Positions 1 through 8,495 of a stretch of DNA of 64,000 nucleotides are shown piece after piece. Below the pieces are notes generated by a model. The model was not told the DNA's origin, ran no database searches, and was given only the letters and a program-made list of their open reading frames with translations. Position numbers and translations under genes: made by a program. The first letter of the stretch is position 1; every line of letters starts with the position of its first letter. The stretch spans positions 46,403 to 110,402 of the forward strand of contig NZ_CAMLSE010000027.1 of NCBI RefSeq assembly GCF_946482605.1, in the 5' to 3' direction. This DNA comes from an uncultured Dyadobacter sp. Its GTDB lineage: Bacteria; Bacteroidota; Bacteroidia; Cytophagales; Spirosomataceae.

Positions 1-786
1 GGAGGTACGATCCTCAAATCGGCAAGAAGCAAAGAGTTCATGACACCCGAAGGCCGCAGGAAAGCACACGATAACCTGCAAGCGCTGGGAATCGAGGGGC
101 TGATCGCCATCGGTGGTAACGGTACTTTCACCGGAGCTATGATTTTCGGCAACGAATACGGTATCCCCACAGTGGGAGCTCCCGGAACGATCGATAACGA
201 CCTGTACGGAACAGACTATACCATTGGCTTCGATACCGCGGTGAACACGGCATTGGACGCCATCGACCGTATCCGCGACACCGCCAGCTCACACGACCGG
301 ATCTTCTTCATCGAAGTAATGGGGCGTGACTCCGGCTATATCGCTATCCAGTCGGGTATCGCAGGTGGTGCGGAACTTGTGATGGTCCCGGAAGTACTTA
401 CGCCGATCTCCCAGGTCGTCGAAACACTCAAGCAGGGATGGAGCCGCTCCAAATCATCTTCCATTATCATCGTGGCCGAAGGCGACGAGGAAGGAAGCGC
501 ACAGGAAGTGGCTGATAAGATCAAAGTTCAGGTAGACGAAAATGCGGATATCCGGGTAACTACGCTGGGGCACACCCAACGCGGAGGGACGCCGTCAGCC
601 TATGACCGTATTCTGGCGAGTCGTTTGGGATTGGGCGCACTGGAAGGTCTCATCGCCGGACAGAAGAACGTTATGGCAGGGATCATCAACAACGAACTGG
701 TGTACACACCGTTCGAAGATACGATCCGCTTGCCAAAGCCTATCAATGAAGACCTGCTGAGAATGGTAAAGATCCTGAGCGTTTAA
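1..786 (+). CDS. pfkA: 6-phosphofructokinase, 5' truncated by window edge
   Basis: This is the C-terminal 261 residues of an ATP-dependent 6-phosphofructokinase, which phosphorylates fructose-6-phosphate to fructose-1,6-bisphosphate in cytoplasmic glycolysis. The frame is open from base 1, where it reads GGTILKSARS, the conserved segment just before the first ATG in frame, so the gene starts outside the window. Visible family motifs are the glycine loop GIEGLIAIGGNGT, the catalytic segment PGTIDNDL with the D-x-D pattern, MGRDSGYIA, and the substrate-binding GHTQRGGTPSAYDR near the end. The 3' end is complete and finishes 16 bp before the convergent YdcF-type gene. Identification is firm; the allosteric type cannot be judged without the N-terminus. 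Confidence 0.95.
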   Translation, partial: GGTILKSARSKEFMTPEGRRKAHDNLQALGIEGLIAIGGNGTFTGAMIFGNEYGIPTVGAPGTIDNDLYGTDYTIGFDTAVNTALDAIDRIRDTASSHDRIFFIEVMGRDSGYIAIQSGIAGGAELVMVPEVLTPISQVVETLKQGWSRSKSSSIIIVAEGDEEGSAQEVADKIKVQVDENADIRVTTLGHTQRGGTPSAYDRILASRLGLGALEGLIAGQKNVMAGIINNELVYTPFEDTIRLPKPINEDLLRMVKILSV

Positions 787-802
787 TGCGCCAGGTTGCC
801 AC

Positions 803-1573
803 TCAGCAGTAACCCATGATTTTGTAAATCACGAATCCGACCACCTCGTGCCATAGCACATTGCAATCAGCAAGAACTGCTGGTTCAGGGACGATTTCGC
901 GAATACCTAATTGACTATATCCTCCGTAAAAGTCGGCCGGGAAGGGCATTGTTTTGATACCCGCTTTTTCAAAACACCCGACCGACCGGCGCATGTGGAA
1001 TGCGGAAGTAATCAGGATGTACCGTCCCGAGGGGAACATTTTGTTGAGTATCCGTGCGGAGTAAAGCGCATTTTCGCGTGTGTTCTTCGCATTTTCTTCG
1101 AAGACGATATCGCGACCCGGGACTCCCCATTCCGTCAGTAGCAATGCAGCTCTTTTGGTTTCCCCTCTCCCGTCGGCCATTACTTCGTTGCTGCTCTTGC
1201 CGGTGATCAGGATCTTTTTGATTTTTCCGCTTTTATAAAGCTCGAAAGTCTGTAAAACACGGTCCCCGTGATGGCCCATTGCTATATGGTCCTGCCCCGG
1301 CATATCGGTATAGATCAAACCGCCCGAGAGCAGTATCCCTACATCGTATGTTCCTTGGATGTCGTTCAGATTGACCAGAGGCGCCTCGTACCAGTTCATG
1401 GCCTTTCTGACCAGGAAGGTGTTCGACATCGCAAACAACAGAACAATCGCCAGGCCCACGATCCGTTTTCGTTTCTTTGCATTCCTGGTCGTGAATGCAT
1501 ACAGGAGCAATATGAAAATGATGCTCAGGGGCATGACCAGGAAATCGATGGCTTTGGAGAGAAAAAAAAACAT
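803..1573 (-). CDS. YdcF/SanA/ElyC family (DUF218) membrane protein
   Basis: A 256-residue envelope protein of the DUF218 group (ElyC/SanA/YdcF). Two hydrophobic segments near residues 5-25 and 38-52 anchor it, and the rest is the soluble DUF218 domain. The domain shows the usual GILLSGG start, the GDRVLQTFELYKSGKIKKILITGK core, an ENAKNTRENALYSA stretch and SAFHMRRS, all characteristic of the family. Relatives in E. coli act in envelope barrier function or peptidoglycan/ECA homeostasis, but the biochemical activity is unsettled. It faces pfkA tail to tail and is divergent from the thioredoxin-like gene at 1679. The family call is good; no precise role can be given. Confidence 0.85.
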   Translation of the reverse strand: MFFFLSKAIDFLVMPLSIIFILLLYAFTTRNAKKRKRIVGLAIVLLFAMSNTFLVRKAMNWYEAPLVNLNDIQGTYDVGILLSGGLIYTDMPGQDHIAMGHHGDRVLQTFELYKSGKIKKILITGKSSNEVMADGRGETKRAALLLTEWGVPGRDIVFEENAKNTRENALYSARILNKMFPSGRYILITSAFHMRRSVGCFEKAGIKTMPFPADFYGGYSQLGIREIVPEPAVLADCNVLWHEVVGFVIYKIMGYC

Positions 1574-1678
1574 TTGGATAAGAACTCGACAAAAGTTGTC
1601 GTTTTGAAGTTAATTTTACAATGATCCGGATTTGAAATAATCCAATAAACAGCTCAAAAGCAAACTTTCCATATCCTG

Positions 1679-3085
1679 ATGACAGTTTATACCCGCGCTT
1701 CGGTTTTCACATTGCTGCTCCTTCTGACTTTTTTCTGCAACGCTTTTTCACAAGGCTATCGTATCGAGGCGACGGTGAAGGGCATGCGGGACTCTTCCTT
1801 TGTCATCGGGCATTACAATCGTAATGCCACTCAGTTTGTTCCCAAGGACACTGCCAAAGCAGACGCGAATGGCAAAATCGTCTTCGAAGGTCAGACAGCC
1901 CTTCCGGGAGGCTTATACGTAATCCTTTTTCCCGGTAACCAGAAAATGATCGAGCTCATCTATTCCGGCAAGGAGACCAGCTTCGCCATTGAAGTGGACA
2001 CGACGGACATGATCGGTTCCATGAAAGTAACCGGTTCCAAGGAGAACGAGCTTTTCAACAACTATCGAAAAGAACTAAACAACGGCAGCAGGGAAATGGA
2101 GGCGCTGAGCAAACAAGCGACTCCGGAAGCACGCGCCCGGCTGAAAACGATTCAGGACGGCTTCGGAACCTACCGCAAAAGGTTATTGACCGAAAATGCC
2201 GACAGCTTCACCGCAAAGCTGCTGAAAATGTCGGCGGACCCCGAAATACCTGCCGCACCCAAGCTAGCCAACGGCAAAACCGACTCAACCTGGGTTTTCA
2301 ACTATTATAAGGCACATTACTGGGATGCATTCGATTTTTCGGATCCCCGGATCGTGAACACGCCATTTCTGGAACCCAAGCTGGAACGCTATTTCAAAAA
2401 CCTGGTCGTACAGGTGCCTGATTCGATCATCAAAGATGCTGATATGATTGTGAAGAAGGTTTCGGTCAACAAGGACCTCAAAGCCTGGACTGTTTTTTAC
2501 ATCACCAACCAGTACGAAAACCCCAAGACGGTGGGAACAGAGGCCGTTTGGGTACATATGGCCAACAAATATTATCTGTCGGGCGAAATGGGTGTTGCCG
2601 AGGATACCAAAAAGCGCATTGCCGAAAAGGTAGCTACATTAAAAGACCTCCTGGTCAATAAAACTTTCCCTGCACTGACGTTAACTGACCTCACGGGCAA
2701 GAAAGTGAGCGTTCAGACTATTCAGGCCAATTATACCGTACTGTTTTTCTTCGCCCCCAGCTGCGGGCATTGCAAGGAAGCTTCCCCGGTGTTGCGGGCA
2801 TTCTACGATAAGAATAAAGCGAACGGAATCAAGGTAATGGCTATTTCGACGGAGCATAACGCCGAAGAATGGAAATCATTCGTCAAAACATACCACCTGG
2901 ATGAATTGATCAACGGGTTCGACGCGCTTCAGCAGATCGACTTCAACAGGAAGTTCGACGTCGTAACGACCCCGACGGTTTACATCCTCGACAAAAACAA
3001 AAAGATCATTGCCCGCAAAATGCCCGTGGAGCAGATCGAGGACTTCCTGAACTACTACCAAAACAAAATGGCCAGAAAACTCTGA
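1679..3085 (+). CDS. TlpA-like thioredoxin-fold lipoprotein/periplasmic protein
   Basis: A 468-residue secreted protein with a Sec signal peptide (residues 1-25, ending ...FFCNAFSQG). An N-terminal beta-rich region of the DUF4369 type (about 28-125) and a helical middle are followed by a C-terminal TlpA/AhpC-TSA thioredoxin domain from about residue 330. The redox centre is C362-G-H-C365 in the context FFFAPSCGHCKEASPV, and the cis-proline loop is VVTTPTVYIL. This architecture is common in Bacteroidota, where such proteins are presumed thiol-disulfide reductases acting on exported proteins or cytochrome maturation. The ATG at 1679 directly precedes the signal peptide. It stands alone between divergent and convergent neighbours. 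The substrate is unknown. Confidence 0.85.
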   Translation: MTVYTRASVFTLLLLLTFFCNAFSQGYRIEATVKGMRDSSFVIGHYNRNATQFVPKDTAKADANGKIVFEGQTALPGGLYVILFPGNQKMIELIYSGKETSFAIEVDTTDMIGSMKVTGSKENELFNNYRKELNNGSREMEALSKQATPEARARLKTIQDGFGTYRKRLLTENADSFTAKLLKMSADPEIPAAPKLANGKTDSTWVFNYYKAHYWDAFDFSDPRIVNTPFLEPKLERYFKNLVVQVPDSIIKDADMIVKKVSVNKDLKAWTVFYITNQYENPKTVGTEAVWVHMANKYYLSGEMGVAEDTKKRIAEKVATLKDLLVNKTFPALTLTDLTGKKVSVQTIQANYTVLFFFAPSCGHCKEASPVLRAFYDKNKANGIKVMAISTEHNAEEWKSFVKTYHLDELINGFDALQQIDFNRKFDVVTTPTVYILDKNKKIIARKMPVEQIEDFLNYYQNKMARKL

Positions 3086-3094
3086 CCATTTCGT

Positions 3095-4201
3095 TTACAG
3101 GAATGTCACGCAGATGGGCGTTTTCACACCAATGCTTTCGTGCTTGAATGTGAATTTGCCCGTTGTGGCGTCCACGTCATATACCACCAGGTTATCCGAC
3201 GACTGGTTGGCCACAATCAGGAACTTACCGGTAGGATCGATATTGAAGTCCCGAGGTGTGGCGATAGACTTGGTTTGCTGGTCAACCATTTCCAATTCCC
3301 CATTGCCCAGTATCCTGAATGCGCTGATCGAATTGTGGCCCCGGTTGGAAACATAAACGAACTTCCCGTTCGGGTGCAAATGGATCGCGGCGCTCGTATT
3401 GGCCGGCCCTGAATAATCGGCAGGAATTGTGGGATACGTTTTAATGGCCGTGATCACGCCCTTTTTCCCTATGTTACAGGCGGTCACTGTCGCATCCAGT
3501 TCGTTGAGCAGAAACAACTTTTTTCCGGAAGGATGAATGATCAAATGGCGGGGGCCCGCGCCAGCCTTTCCCGAGAAAAACGGCTGCGCTTCGTTCGGTG
3601 CCAGTTTCCCCGAATTGACGTCTACCGTGTAATTCATGATCTTGTCACTTCCCAGGTCCGTCACATACACATATCTGCCGTCCGGGCTGGCTGTCGCGAA
3701 GTGCGCATGCGCTTTGTCCTGCCGTTTCGCATTCGGCCCCGTTCCGGTATATTGCTCTTTATACACCGGCGCGCTCAGCTTCCCGTCGGTACCGATATTG
3801 TAAGCCGAAAAACTTCCGCCGCCATAGTTGGAAACAAAAGCCATTTTTCCCGTGGAATGCACTGAAACGTGGCAAGGTCCGGTACCTTCCGAGGGTTCGC
3901 TGTTCAGATAGGCCAGCTTCCGGTCCGCACCGATGGCAAAGGCAGACACCTTATTGTCGGAAGAGATCGCGTAGAGGTTCTTTTTATTGGGTGAAATCGC
4001 CAGATAGCCCGGCGCGAGGCATTTATTGATGGTGTCGACCAGGGTGATCTGGCCGGACGACAGATTAAGCTCACACCGTGTGATGGAAGAATTGGCCCCC
4101 TTATCCTGTGTGCCAACATAGAACGTAATGGTTCTGTCCTGAGAAGAAAAAGCCAGTAATCCGGCCGAAAGCAGCATGATGGAAACGATCAGTTTTCTCA
4201 T
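3095..4201 (-). CDS. Lactonase family protein (YbhE-type 6-phosphogluconolactonase fold)
   Basis: A 368-residue seven-bladed beta-propeller of the lactonase family (PF10282), the type to which E. coli YbhE/Pgl belongs. It has a short N-terminal signal (RKLIVSIMLLSAGLLAFSSQ), so it is predicted to be exported, unlike the cytoplasmic Pgl of the pentose phosphate pathway. Repeated blade motifs such as LAISPNKKNLYAIS, HVSVHSTGKMAFVSNYGGGS, ATASPDGRYVYVTDLG and IHLHPNGKFVYVSNRG are visible, with the GTGPCH and GAGPRH loops of the family. Exported members in Bacteroidota probably open sugar or uronate lactones, but this is inferred. The gene converges on the thioredoxin-like gene with a 9-bp gap. 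Confidence 0.85.
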   Translation of the reverse strand: MRKLIVSIMLLSAGLLAFSSQDRTITFYVGTQDKGANSSITRCELNLSSGQITLVDTINKCLAPGYLAISPNKKNLYAISSDNKVSAFAIGADRKLAYLNSEPSEGTGPCHVSVHSTGKMAFVSNYGGGSFSAYNIGTDGKLSAPVYKEQYTGTGPNAKRQDKAHAHFATASPDGRYVYVTDLGSDKIMNYTVDVNSGKLAPNEAQPFFSGKAGAGPRHLIIHPSGKKLFLLNELDATVTACNIGKKGVITAIKTYPTIPADYSGPANTSAAIHLHPNGKFVYVSNRGHNSISAFRILGNGELEMVDQQTKSIATPRDFNIDPTGKFLIVANQSSDNLVVYDVDATTGKFTFKHESIGVKTPICVTFL

Positions 4202-4308
4202 ATGTCATGTTTTAAATGAATCCTGTCAATGCAAGGGAAAGGTCGGCAAAAGGCTTTTTTAATGTTAATTTGCCAGATAAGTATTGCTAATATTAAACTG
4301 AGAGTCAT

Positions 4309-4647
4309 ATGGACACGATTACCTGGCAGGATTTTGAGCAAGTTGATCTGAGGGCCGGAACGATCATTCAGGTTGACGATTTTCCGAAAGCGAGGAAACC
4401 TGCATTCAAGTTGCGCATTGACCTGGGGCCTGAAATCGGTATCAAAGCTAGCTCCGCACAGATTACCGCCCGCTACACCAAGGAGCAGCTGCTCGGTAAG
4501 CAGGTCCTTTGCGTCGTCAACTTTCCGCCGAAACAAATCGCCGATTTCCGGTCCGAGGTCCTTACCACCGGCTTCGTTCTCGCCAATGGGGAAGTGATCC
4601 TGACCAGCCCCGACTTCCCCGTCCCGAATGGCACGCGCCTGGCCTGA
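4309..4647 (+). CDS. csaA: tRNA-binding protein, CsaA family
   Basis: A 112-residue protein consisting of a single EMAP/tRNA-binding OB-fold domain. The opening ITWQDFEQVDLRAGTIIQV, then KARKPAFKLRIDLG, SSAQIT.RYT and LLGKQVLCVVNFPPKQIA, match the CsaA family over its whole length (about 110 residues). CsaA dimers bind tRNA and have been described as a chaperone linked to protein export in Bacillus. The gene is monocistronic and divergent from the lactonase gene. The ATG at 4309 is the only sensible start. Confidence in family is high; whether export chaperoning or tRNA handling is its main job is open. Confidence 0.9.
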   Translation: MDTITWQDFEQVDLRAGTIIQVDDFPKARKPAFKLRIDLGPEIGIKASSAQITARYTKEQLLGKQVLCVVNFPPKQIADFRSEVLTTGFVLANGEVILTSPDFPVPNGTRLA

Positions 4648-4685
4648 CATGCCGCTTCCCTAAATCTTGCAAACCACAGCCAGAA

Positions 4686-4723
4686 TTGTGTAACGACTCC
4701 GCGAGCGCCGGATTTTATCTTTG
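4686..4723 (+). promoter_or_regulatory. Predicted copA promoter with TGTAAC element
   Basis: A Bacteroidota-type -7 box TATCTTTG lies at 4716-4723, 21 bp before the copA ATG. A TGTAAC hexamer (4689-4694, in the context AATTGTGTAAC) sits exactly 21 nt upstream of the box, where the -33 element would be expected or overlapped. The same hexamer at the same 21-nt spacing precedes the HMA chaperone gene at 8209. I infer a metal-responsive activator site; the HMA-AraC protein encoded at 11321 is the obvious candidate. Confidence 0.5.
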
Positions 4724-4744
4724 TATACCAATTCTGAAAGACTA

Positions 4745-6973
4745 ATGGAAACGACAACAGATATAAAAAAAGTAACGCTACCAGTGACCGGCATGTCTTG
4801 TGCCGCCTGCGCTGTAAGCGTCGAATCGATGCTGAGCCATACGAAAGGAGTGATCAATGCGGGGGTGAACTATGCCAATCAATCGGTCTCCGTCGCATAT
4901 GATCCCGACCTGGTGGATCTGCCCGGCATGGACCAGGTGCTGCAAAGCATCGGTTACGGACTGATCATCGAAGACGATGAGGACGAAGCCATAGCTGAAC
5001 AGGAGAAAATACAGCAGGAACGCTATCGAAAGCTCAAAAACAATGCCATTTACACCGGCATTCTGACAGCGCCCATTGTGGCCCTGGGTATGTTCTTCAT
5101 GGATTGGCCTAATGCCAATTATATCATGTTCGCGCTCACGATTCCGGTCCTGCTGGTATTCGGAAAGGATTTCTTCGTCAACGCATGGAAGCAGGCCAGC
5201 CACCGCAAAGCCAATATGGACACGCTCGTGGCATTAAGTACCGGCGTGGCATTCCTTTTCAGTACTTTCAATACATTCTACCCGGAATTCTGGCATGAAC
5301 GTGGTCTACATCCACATGTCTATTTCGAAGCCGCGGCGGTGATAATATTTTTCATTCTGTTGGGTAAACTGATGGAAGAACGCGCCAAATCGAACACTTC
5401 GGATGCATTAAAAAAGCTGATTGGTCTCCAACCCAAGACGGTACGCGTGTACCGCGACGGGGCCGAAATGGAGATTGGCGTGAAAGACGTACTCTTGGGT
5501 GATGAAATCGTGATCCGCGCCGGTGAAAAAATTCCGGTCGACGGCAAAGTACTGAGCGGCAATTCGTATGTCGACGAAAGCCTGATGACCGGCGAACCGC
5601 TTCCTGCCGAGAAGAAGACAGGCGACGCTGTTTTTGCAGGAACGATCAATCAGACCGGTAGTTTCACCTTCTCGGCCGAAAAAATCGGAAAGCAAACCGT
5701 GCTGGCCCAGATCATCAAAACCGTGCAGGCTGCTCAGGGCAGCAAAGCGCCTGTTCAGCGACTAGTTGACCGTATTGCAGGCATATTCGTTCCGATCGTG
5801 ATCGGTATTGCCCTACTCACATTTGCAGCATGGATGGTTTTGGGAACCGAAAATGCCCTGACACATGCCATGCTGGCAGCCGTTTCGGTACTGGTGATCG
5901 CGTGCCCCTGCGCACTCGGCCTCGCGACGCCCACGGCTATGATGGTCGGGGTCGGTAAAGGCGCGGAAAACAATATCCTGATCCGCGATGCAGAAAGCCT
6001 CGAAAAAGCTTACAAGGTCGATGCGGTGATTCTTGACAAAACCGGTACCCTCACCGAAGGTCGCCCCAAAGTGACCGACTGGCAGTGGATCGGCTCCCTG
6101 GAAAACCAACCGGCGCACCTGGCGGCAGTCAAAGCGCTCGAATCCCGATCCGAACATCCGCTCGCACAGGCCATTGTCGATTTTATTGAAGATGGAGCAA
6201 AAGCCCATGTGACCGATTTTCAGTCCCACACTGGCAATGGCGTCCAGGGTACCGTCAACGGCAGCCGATATCTGATCGGAACATTCAGGTTCCTTGAAAA
6301 GGAAGGCATTGTACTCGATGCCGCGTTACAGGCCGAATATCAAGTGCTCACCGCACAAGCCAAAACGGTAATCGGTATAGCGATCGACGGTCGGCACGCC
6401 GGACTTGCGGCCATCGCCGATCAATTGAAAGCGACCTCACGGGAGGCCGTTGCAAAGCTGCATGCACAGGGAATTGAAGTACATATGCTGACCGGTGATA
6501 ATGCCCAAACGGCTGCCGCAGTGGCCCGGCAGGTCGGAATCGACAGTTATCAGGCGGAAGTAAAACCCGACGATAAAATGCAGTTCGTAAAAAAATTACA
6601 GGAAGCGGGCAAGACGGTTGCGATGGTAGGCGACGGCATCAACGACTCACAAGCCCTTGCGCAGGCGGATGTGAGTGTTGCAATGGGTAAAGGTTCGGAT
6701 ATTGCCATGGACGTCGCCAAAATGACGCTCATTACCTCCGACCTCCTGGCATTGCCCAAGGCATTGAAGTTGTCGCACAAAACCGTGGTAACGATCAAGC
6801 AAAATCTGTTTTGGGCATTTATTTATAATGTGATCGGCATTCCGGTCGCCGCCGGGATCCTCTATCCCTTCAACGGTTTCCTGCTGGATCCGATGATCGC
6901 GGGCGGCGCGATGGCGCTGAGCTCGGTTTCGGTGGTAATGAATAGTTTGAGGTTGAAAAGCGCTCGGTTATAA
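4745..6973 (+). CDS. copA: Copper-translocating P1B-type ATPase
   Basis: A 742-residue P1B-1 ATPase that exports Cu(I) from the cytoplasm at the expense of ATP. Residues 10-75 form one HMA domain with the metal site GMSCAAC (16-22). Eight membrane helices are expected, with the transmembrane copper site C387-P-C389. The actuator loop carries T282-GEP, the phosphorylation site is D431 in DKTGTLTEG, the nucleotide domain has the SEHPLA histidine-proline pair, and the hinge is GDGIND (629-634). A Met/Ser-rich end ([19 protein letters not shown]) typical of CopA closes it. I start at 4745 rather than the upstream in-frame ATG at 4721, because the latter lies on the predicted -7 box. It heads the copper island. 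Confidence 0.95.
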   Translation: METTTDIKKVTLPVTGMSCAACAVSVESMLSHTKGVINAGVNYANQSVSVAYDPDLVDLPGMDQVLQSIGYGLIIEDDEDEAIAEQEKIQQERYRKLKNNAIYTGILTAPIVALGMFFMDWPNANYIMFALTIPVLLVFGKDFFVNAWKQASHRKANMDTLVALSTGVAFLFSTFNTFYPEFWHERGLHPHVYFEAAAVIIFFILLGKLMEERAKSNTSDALKKLIGLQPKTVRVYRDGAEMEIGVKDVLLGDEIVIRAGEKIPVDGKVLSGNSYVDESLMTGEPLPAEKKTGDAVFAGTINQTGSFTFSAEKIGKQTVLAQIIKTVQAAQGSKAPVQRLVDRIAGIFVPIVIGIALLTFAAWMVLGTENALTHAMLAAVSVLVIACPCALGLATPTAMMVGVGKGAENNILIRDAESLEKAYKVDAVILDKTGTLTEGRPKVTDWQWIGSLENQPAHLAAVKALESRSEHPLAQAIVDFIEDGAKAHVTDFQSHTGNGVQGTVNGSRYLIGTFRFLEKEGIVLDAALQAEYQVLTAQAKTVIGIAIDGRHAGLAAIADQLKATSREAVAKLHAQGIEVHMLTGDNAQTAAAVARQVGIDSYQAEVKPDDKMQFVKKLQEAGKTVAMVGDGINDSQALAQADVSVAMGKGSDIAMDVAKMTLITSDLLALPKALKLSHKTVVTIKQNLFWAFIYNVIGIPVAAGILYPFNGFLLDPMIAGGAMALSSVSVVMNSLRLKSARL

Positions 6974-6990
6974 TCCGTATGTGGTAAGTT

Positions 6991-7974
6991 TTAATTGTTC
7001 TGATTGATAAGGCTTACCACTACTTTTACCATCATTTCTTTTTCCGTCGGACTGCTTTCGGCGATCATTAATGTAAGCGCTACCAGAGCGTTGTCCGCGA
7101 TACGTTTCGAACCGTCCGGCCTGTAAAGGATTTTATTTCTTTCCAGGAACCACACAAAAATCAACGCGGCTATTCGCTTGTTTCCATCACTGAACGAATG
7201 GTTCTTGACTATGAAATACAGCAAATGGGCCGCCTTCTCTTCAATGCTTGGATAAAGTTCTATCCCATCGAAAGTCTGGTAAATGGTACTAATCGACCCT
7301 TTGAAAGAGTCGTCCTTTTCATTGCCGAAAAGATGATGGTTCCCAAACTTGCTCCTTAAACCACGGATAGCCGAAATCGCCTCGTCGTAGGTGATGACGA
7401 AGATCTGCCGTTCCGAAACATCCTCCATTGCAAGAGCCTGGTGATCATATTTATCCAGAATATCCAGCGCGTATGCAAAATTGGTAACGACCTGGATCAA
7501 TCCCGTCGCCTCTCCCGCTGTCAATTCTTTGGATTGTATCACATTCGCAAGCAGGCCAACCGTCTTTCTCAGATTTTCCAGCTGGTCGAGTTTTACCTTC
7601 TCCTGCACCGCGAAACCCTTGATCAAAAAGTCTTTCAAAATCCTGTTGGCCCATATCCTGAATTGAGTGCCTTGCCTGGATTTGACGCGGTAGCCGACAG
7701 AGATGATTGTGTCCAAGCTATAAACCGAAACAGGTTTATCAGAGAAAGCAATGTGCATAAAATGCACATTGCTTTCTCTTTCCAATTCTTTTTCCTTGAA
7801 TATATTAGAAATGTGTTTTGTAATGACTGACCTCTCCTTCCCGAACAACTCTGCCATTTGCGCTTGTGTGAGCCAAACGGTTTCATTCCGAAGCCGGACC
7901 TCAAGAGACGTTTTTCCGTCTTCTGTTTCATAAAGAATGATCTCGCCCTGCTTTTCTATTTCTCCGAATTCCAT
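6991..7974 (-). CDS. RhuM-type HTH domain fused to Fic/Doc domain
   Basis: A 327-residue protein joining an N-terminal RhuM/Bro-like winged-HTH region (about 33-60, VWLTQAQMAELFGKERSVI) and the RhuM signature LDTIISVGYRVKS.QGTQFRIWA to a C-terminal Fic/Doc domain. The Fic motif is HSFSDGNKR (259-267), a Doc-like variant of HxFx(D/E)GNxR. Fic proteins AMPylate targets and Doc phosphorylates EF-Tu; which applies here is unknown. An in-frame TTG at 8004 would add ten residues, but I prefer the ATG at 7974. No separate antitoxin is seen beside it. It sits on the minus strand inside the copper island, 17 bp from copA, which suggests insertion. Two perfect palindromes mark the gene (8004-8031 and 7741-7779). 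Confidence 0.85.
   Translation of the reverse strand: MEFGEIEKQGEIILYETEDGKTSLEVRLRNETVWLTQAQMAELFGKERSVITKHISNIFKEKELERESNVHFMHIAFSDKPVSVYSLDTIISVGYRVKSRQGTQFRIWANRILKDFLIKGFAVQEKVKLDQLENLRKTVGLLANVIQSKELTAGEATGLIQVVTNFAYALDILDKYDHQALAMEDVSERQIFVITYDEAISAIRGLRSKFGNHHLFGNEKDDSFKGSISTIYQTFDGIELYPSIEEKAAHLLYFIVKNHSFSDGNKRIAALIFVWFLERNKILYRPDGSKRIADNALVALTLMIAESSPTEKEMMVKVVVSLINQNN
7741..7779. repeat. Perfect 18-bp inverted repeat inside the Fic gene
   Basis: The arms at 7741-7758 (AGAGAAAGCAATGTGCAT) and 7762-7779 are exact reverse complements around an AAA loop. The hairpin encodes residues in the conserved RhuM stretch ESNVHFMHIAFS. A stem of 18 bp without mismatch is rarely tolerated in coding DNA. 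It would form a strong mRNA hairpin or cruciform. Confidence 0.9.
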
Positions 7975-8003
7975 AAAAAGTTGATGTCTAAGTGATTTAT
8001 CCA

Positions 8004-8031
8004 ATTTAATATCAATGCACTGATATTAAAT
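8004..8031 (-). promoter_or_regulatory. Palindromic operator upstream of the Fic gene
   Basis: An exact 11-bp inverted repeat, ATTTAATATCA (8004-8014) and TGATATTAAAT (8021-8031), flanks a 6-nt centre. It lies 30 bp upstream of the preferred ATG at 7974. Its position and symmetry suggest an operator, plausibly for autoregulation by the HTH domain of the gene product. Confidence 0.55.
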
Positions 8032-8100
8032 ACGTCCAATGTCCCAAATGGTAACACGATGAACACAACTTTTTAAGCTAATATCTCAAACCAAAAACTC

Positions 8101-8156
8101 TGTAACGCATTCCCACAATTCTGTAACATTCTTCCGCCCGTCGCTGCCGATATTTG
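8101..8156 (+). promoter_or_regulatory. Predicted promoter of the HMA chaperone with two TGTAAC repeats
   Basis: Two TGTAAC hexamers at 8101-8106 and 8122-8127 are 21 bp apart, two helical turns on one DNA face. The second is followed after exactly 21 nt by GATATTTG (8149-8156), a one-mismatch -7 box. The flank AATTCTGTAAC resembles AATTGTGTAAC upstream of copA. Confidence 0.5.
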
Positions 8157-8208
8157 TAAAACAATTAATCACGAAGTAAATGGGGCGTTGCCCCGACCAT
8201 TAACAACC

Positions 8209-8418
8209 ATGGAAACCTTGCAATTCAAAACCAATATCAAATGCGGCGGATGTGTCGCCGGCGTTACACCTTTCCTCAATGGTGACGAAAATGTTCAAAA
8301 CTGGACCGTCGATCTCGAAAGTGCCGACCGCGTACTGAAAGTAGAAACGACCCATTCTCCGGAAGAAATCAGTCAGTTGATTAAAAAGGCCGGATATGTA
8401 GCCGAAGAAATCGCCTGA
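8209..8418 (+). CDS. Cytoplasmic heavy-metal-associated (HMA) domain protein, probable copper chaperone
   Basis: A 69-residue stand-alone HMA domain without a signal peptide (METLQFKTNIKCGGCVAGV...). The metal site is the CGGC motif at residues 12-15, and the beta-alpha-beta-beta-alpha-beta pattern ends with LIKKAGYVAEEIA. The size and motif fit CopZ/Atx1-like carriers that hand Cu(I) to CopA. The upstream in-frame ATG at 8188 adds seven residues before the domain and is less likely than 8209. It has its own copA-like promoter and is followed by a terminator-like hairpin at 8430. Confidence 0.85.
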   Translation: METLQFKTNIKCGGCVAGVTPFLNGDENVQNWTVDLESADRVLKVETTHSPEEISQLIKKAGYVAEEIA

Positions 8419-8429
8419 TAATTAGTATT

Positions 8430-8459
8430 TTTGGCCCGGAGTTCAGGTTTCGGGCCAAA
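8430..8459 (+). terminator. Terminator-like hairpin after the HMA chaperone
   Basis: TTTGGCCC (8430-8437) pairs with GGGCCAAA (8452-8459) across a 14-nt loop. The following sequence is AT-rich but lacks a clean T-run, so termination may be partial. Confidence 0.45.
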
Positions 8460-8495
8460 TTAAATAGCCCCAAGTCTACCGCCGACAGCAACGCA

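Noticed and set aside
8188..8208. Earlier ATG for the HMA chaperone
   Set aside because: It adds seven non-homologous residues; 8209 begins right at the HMA fold.
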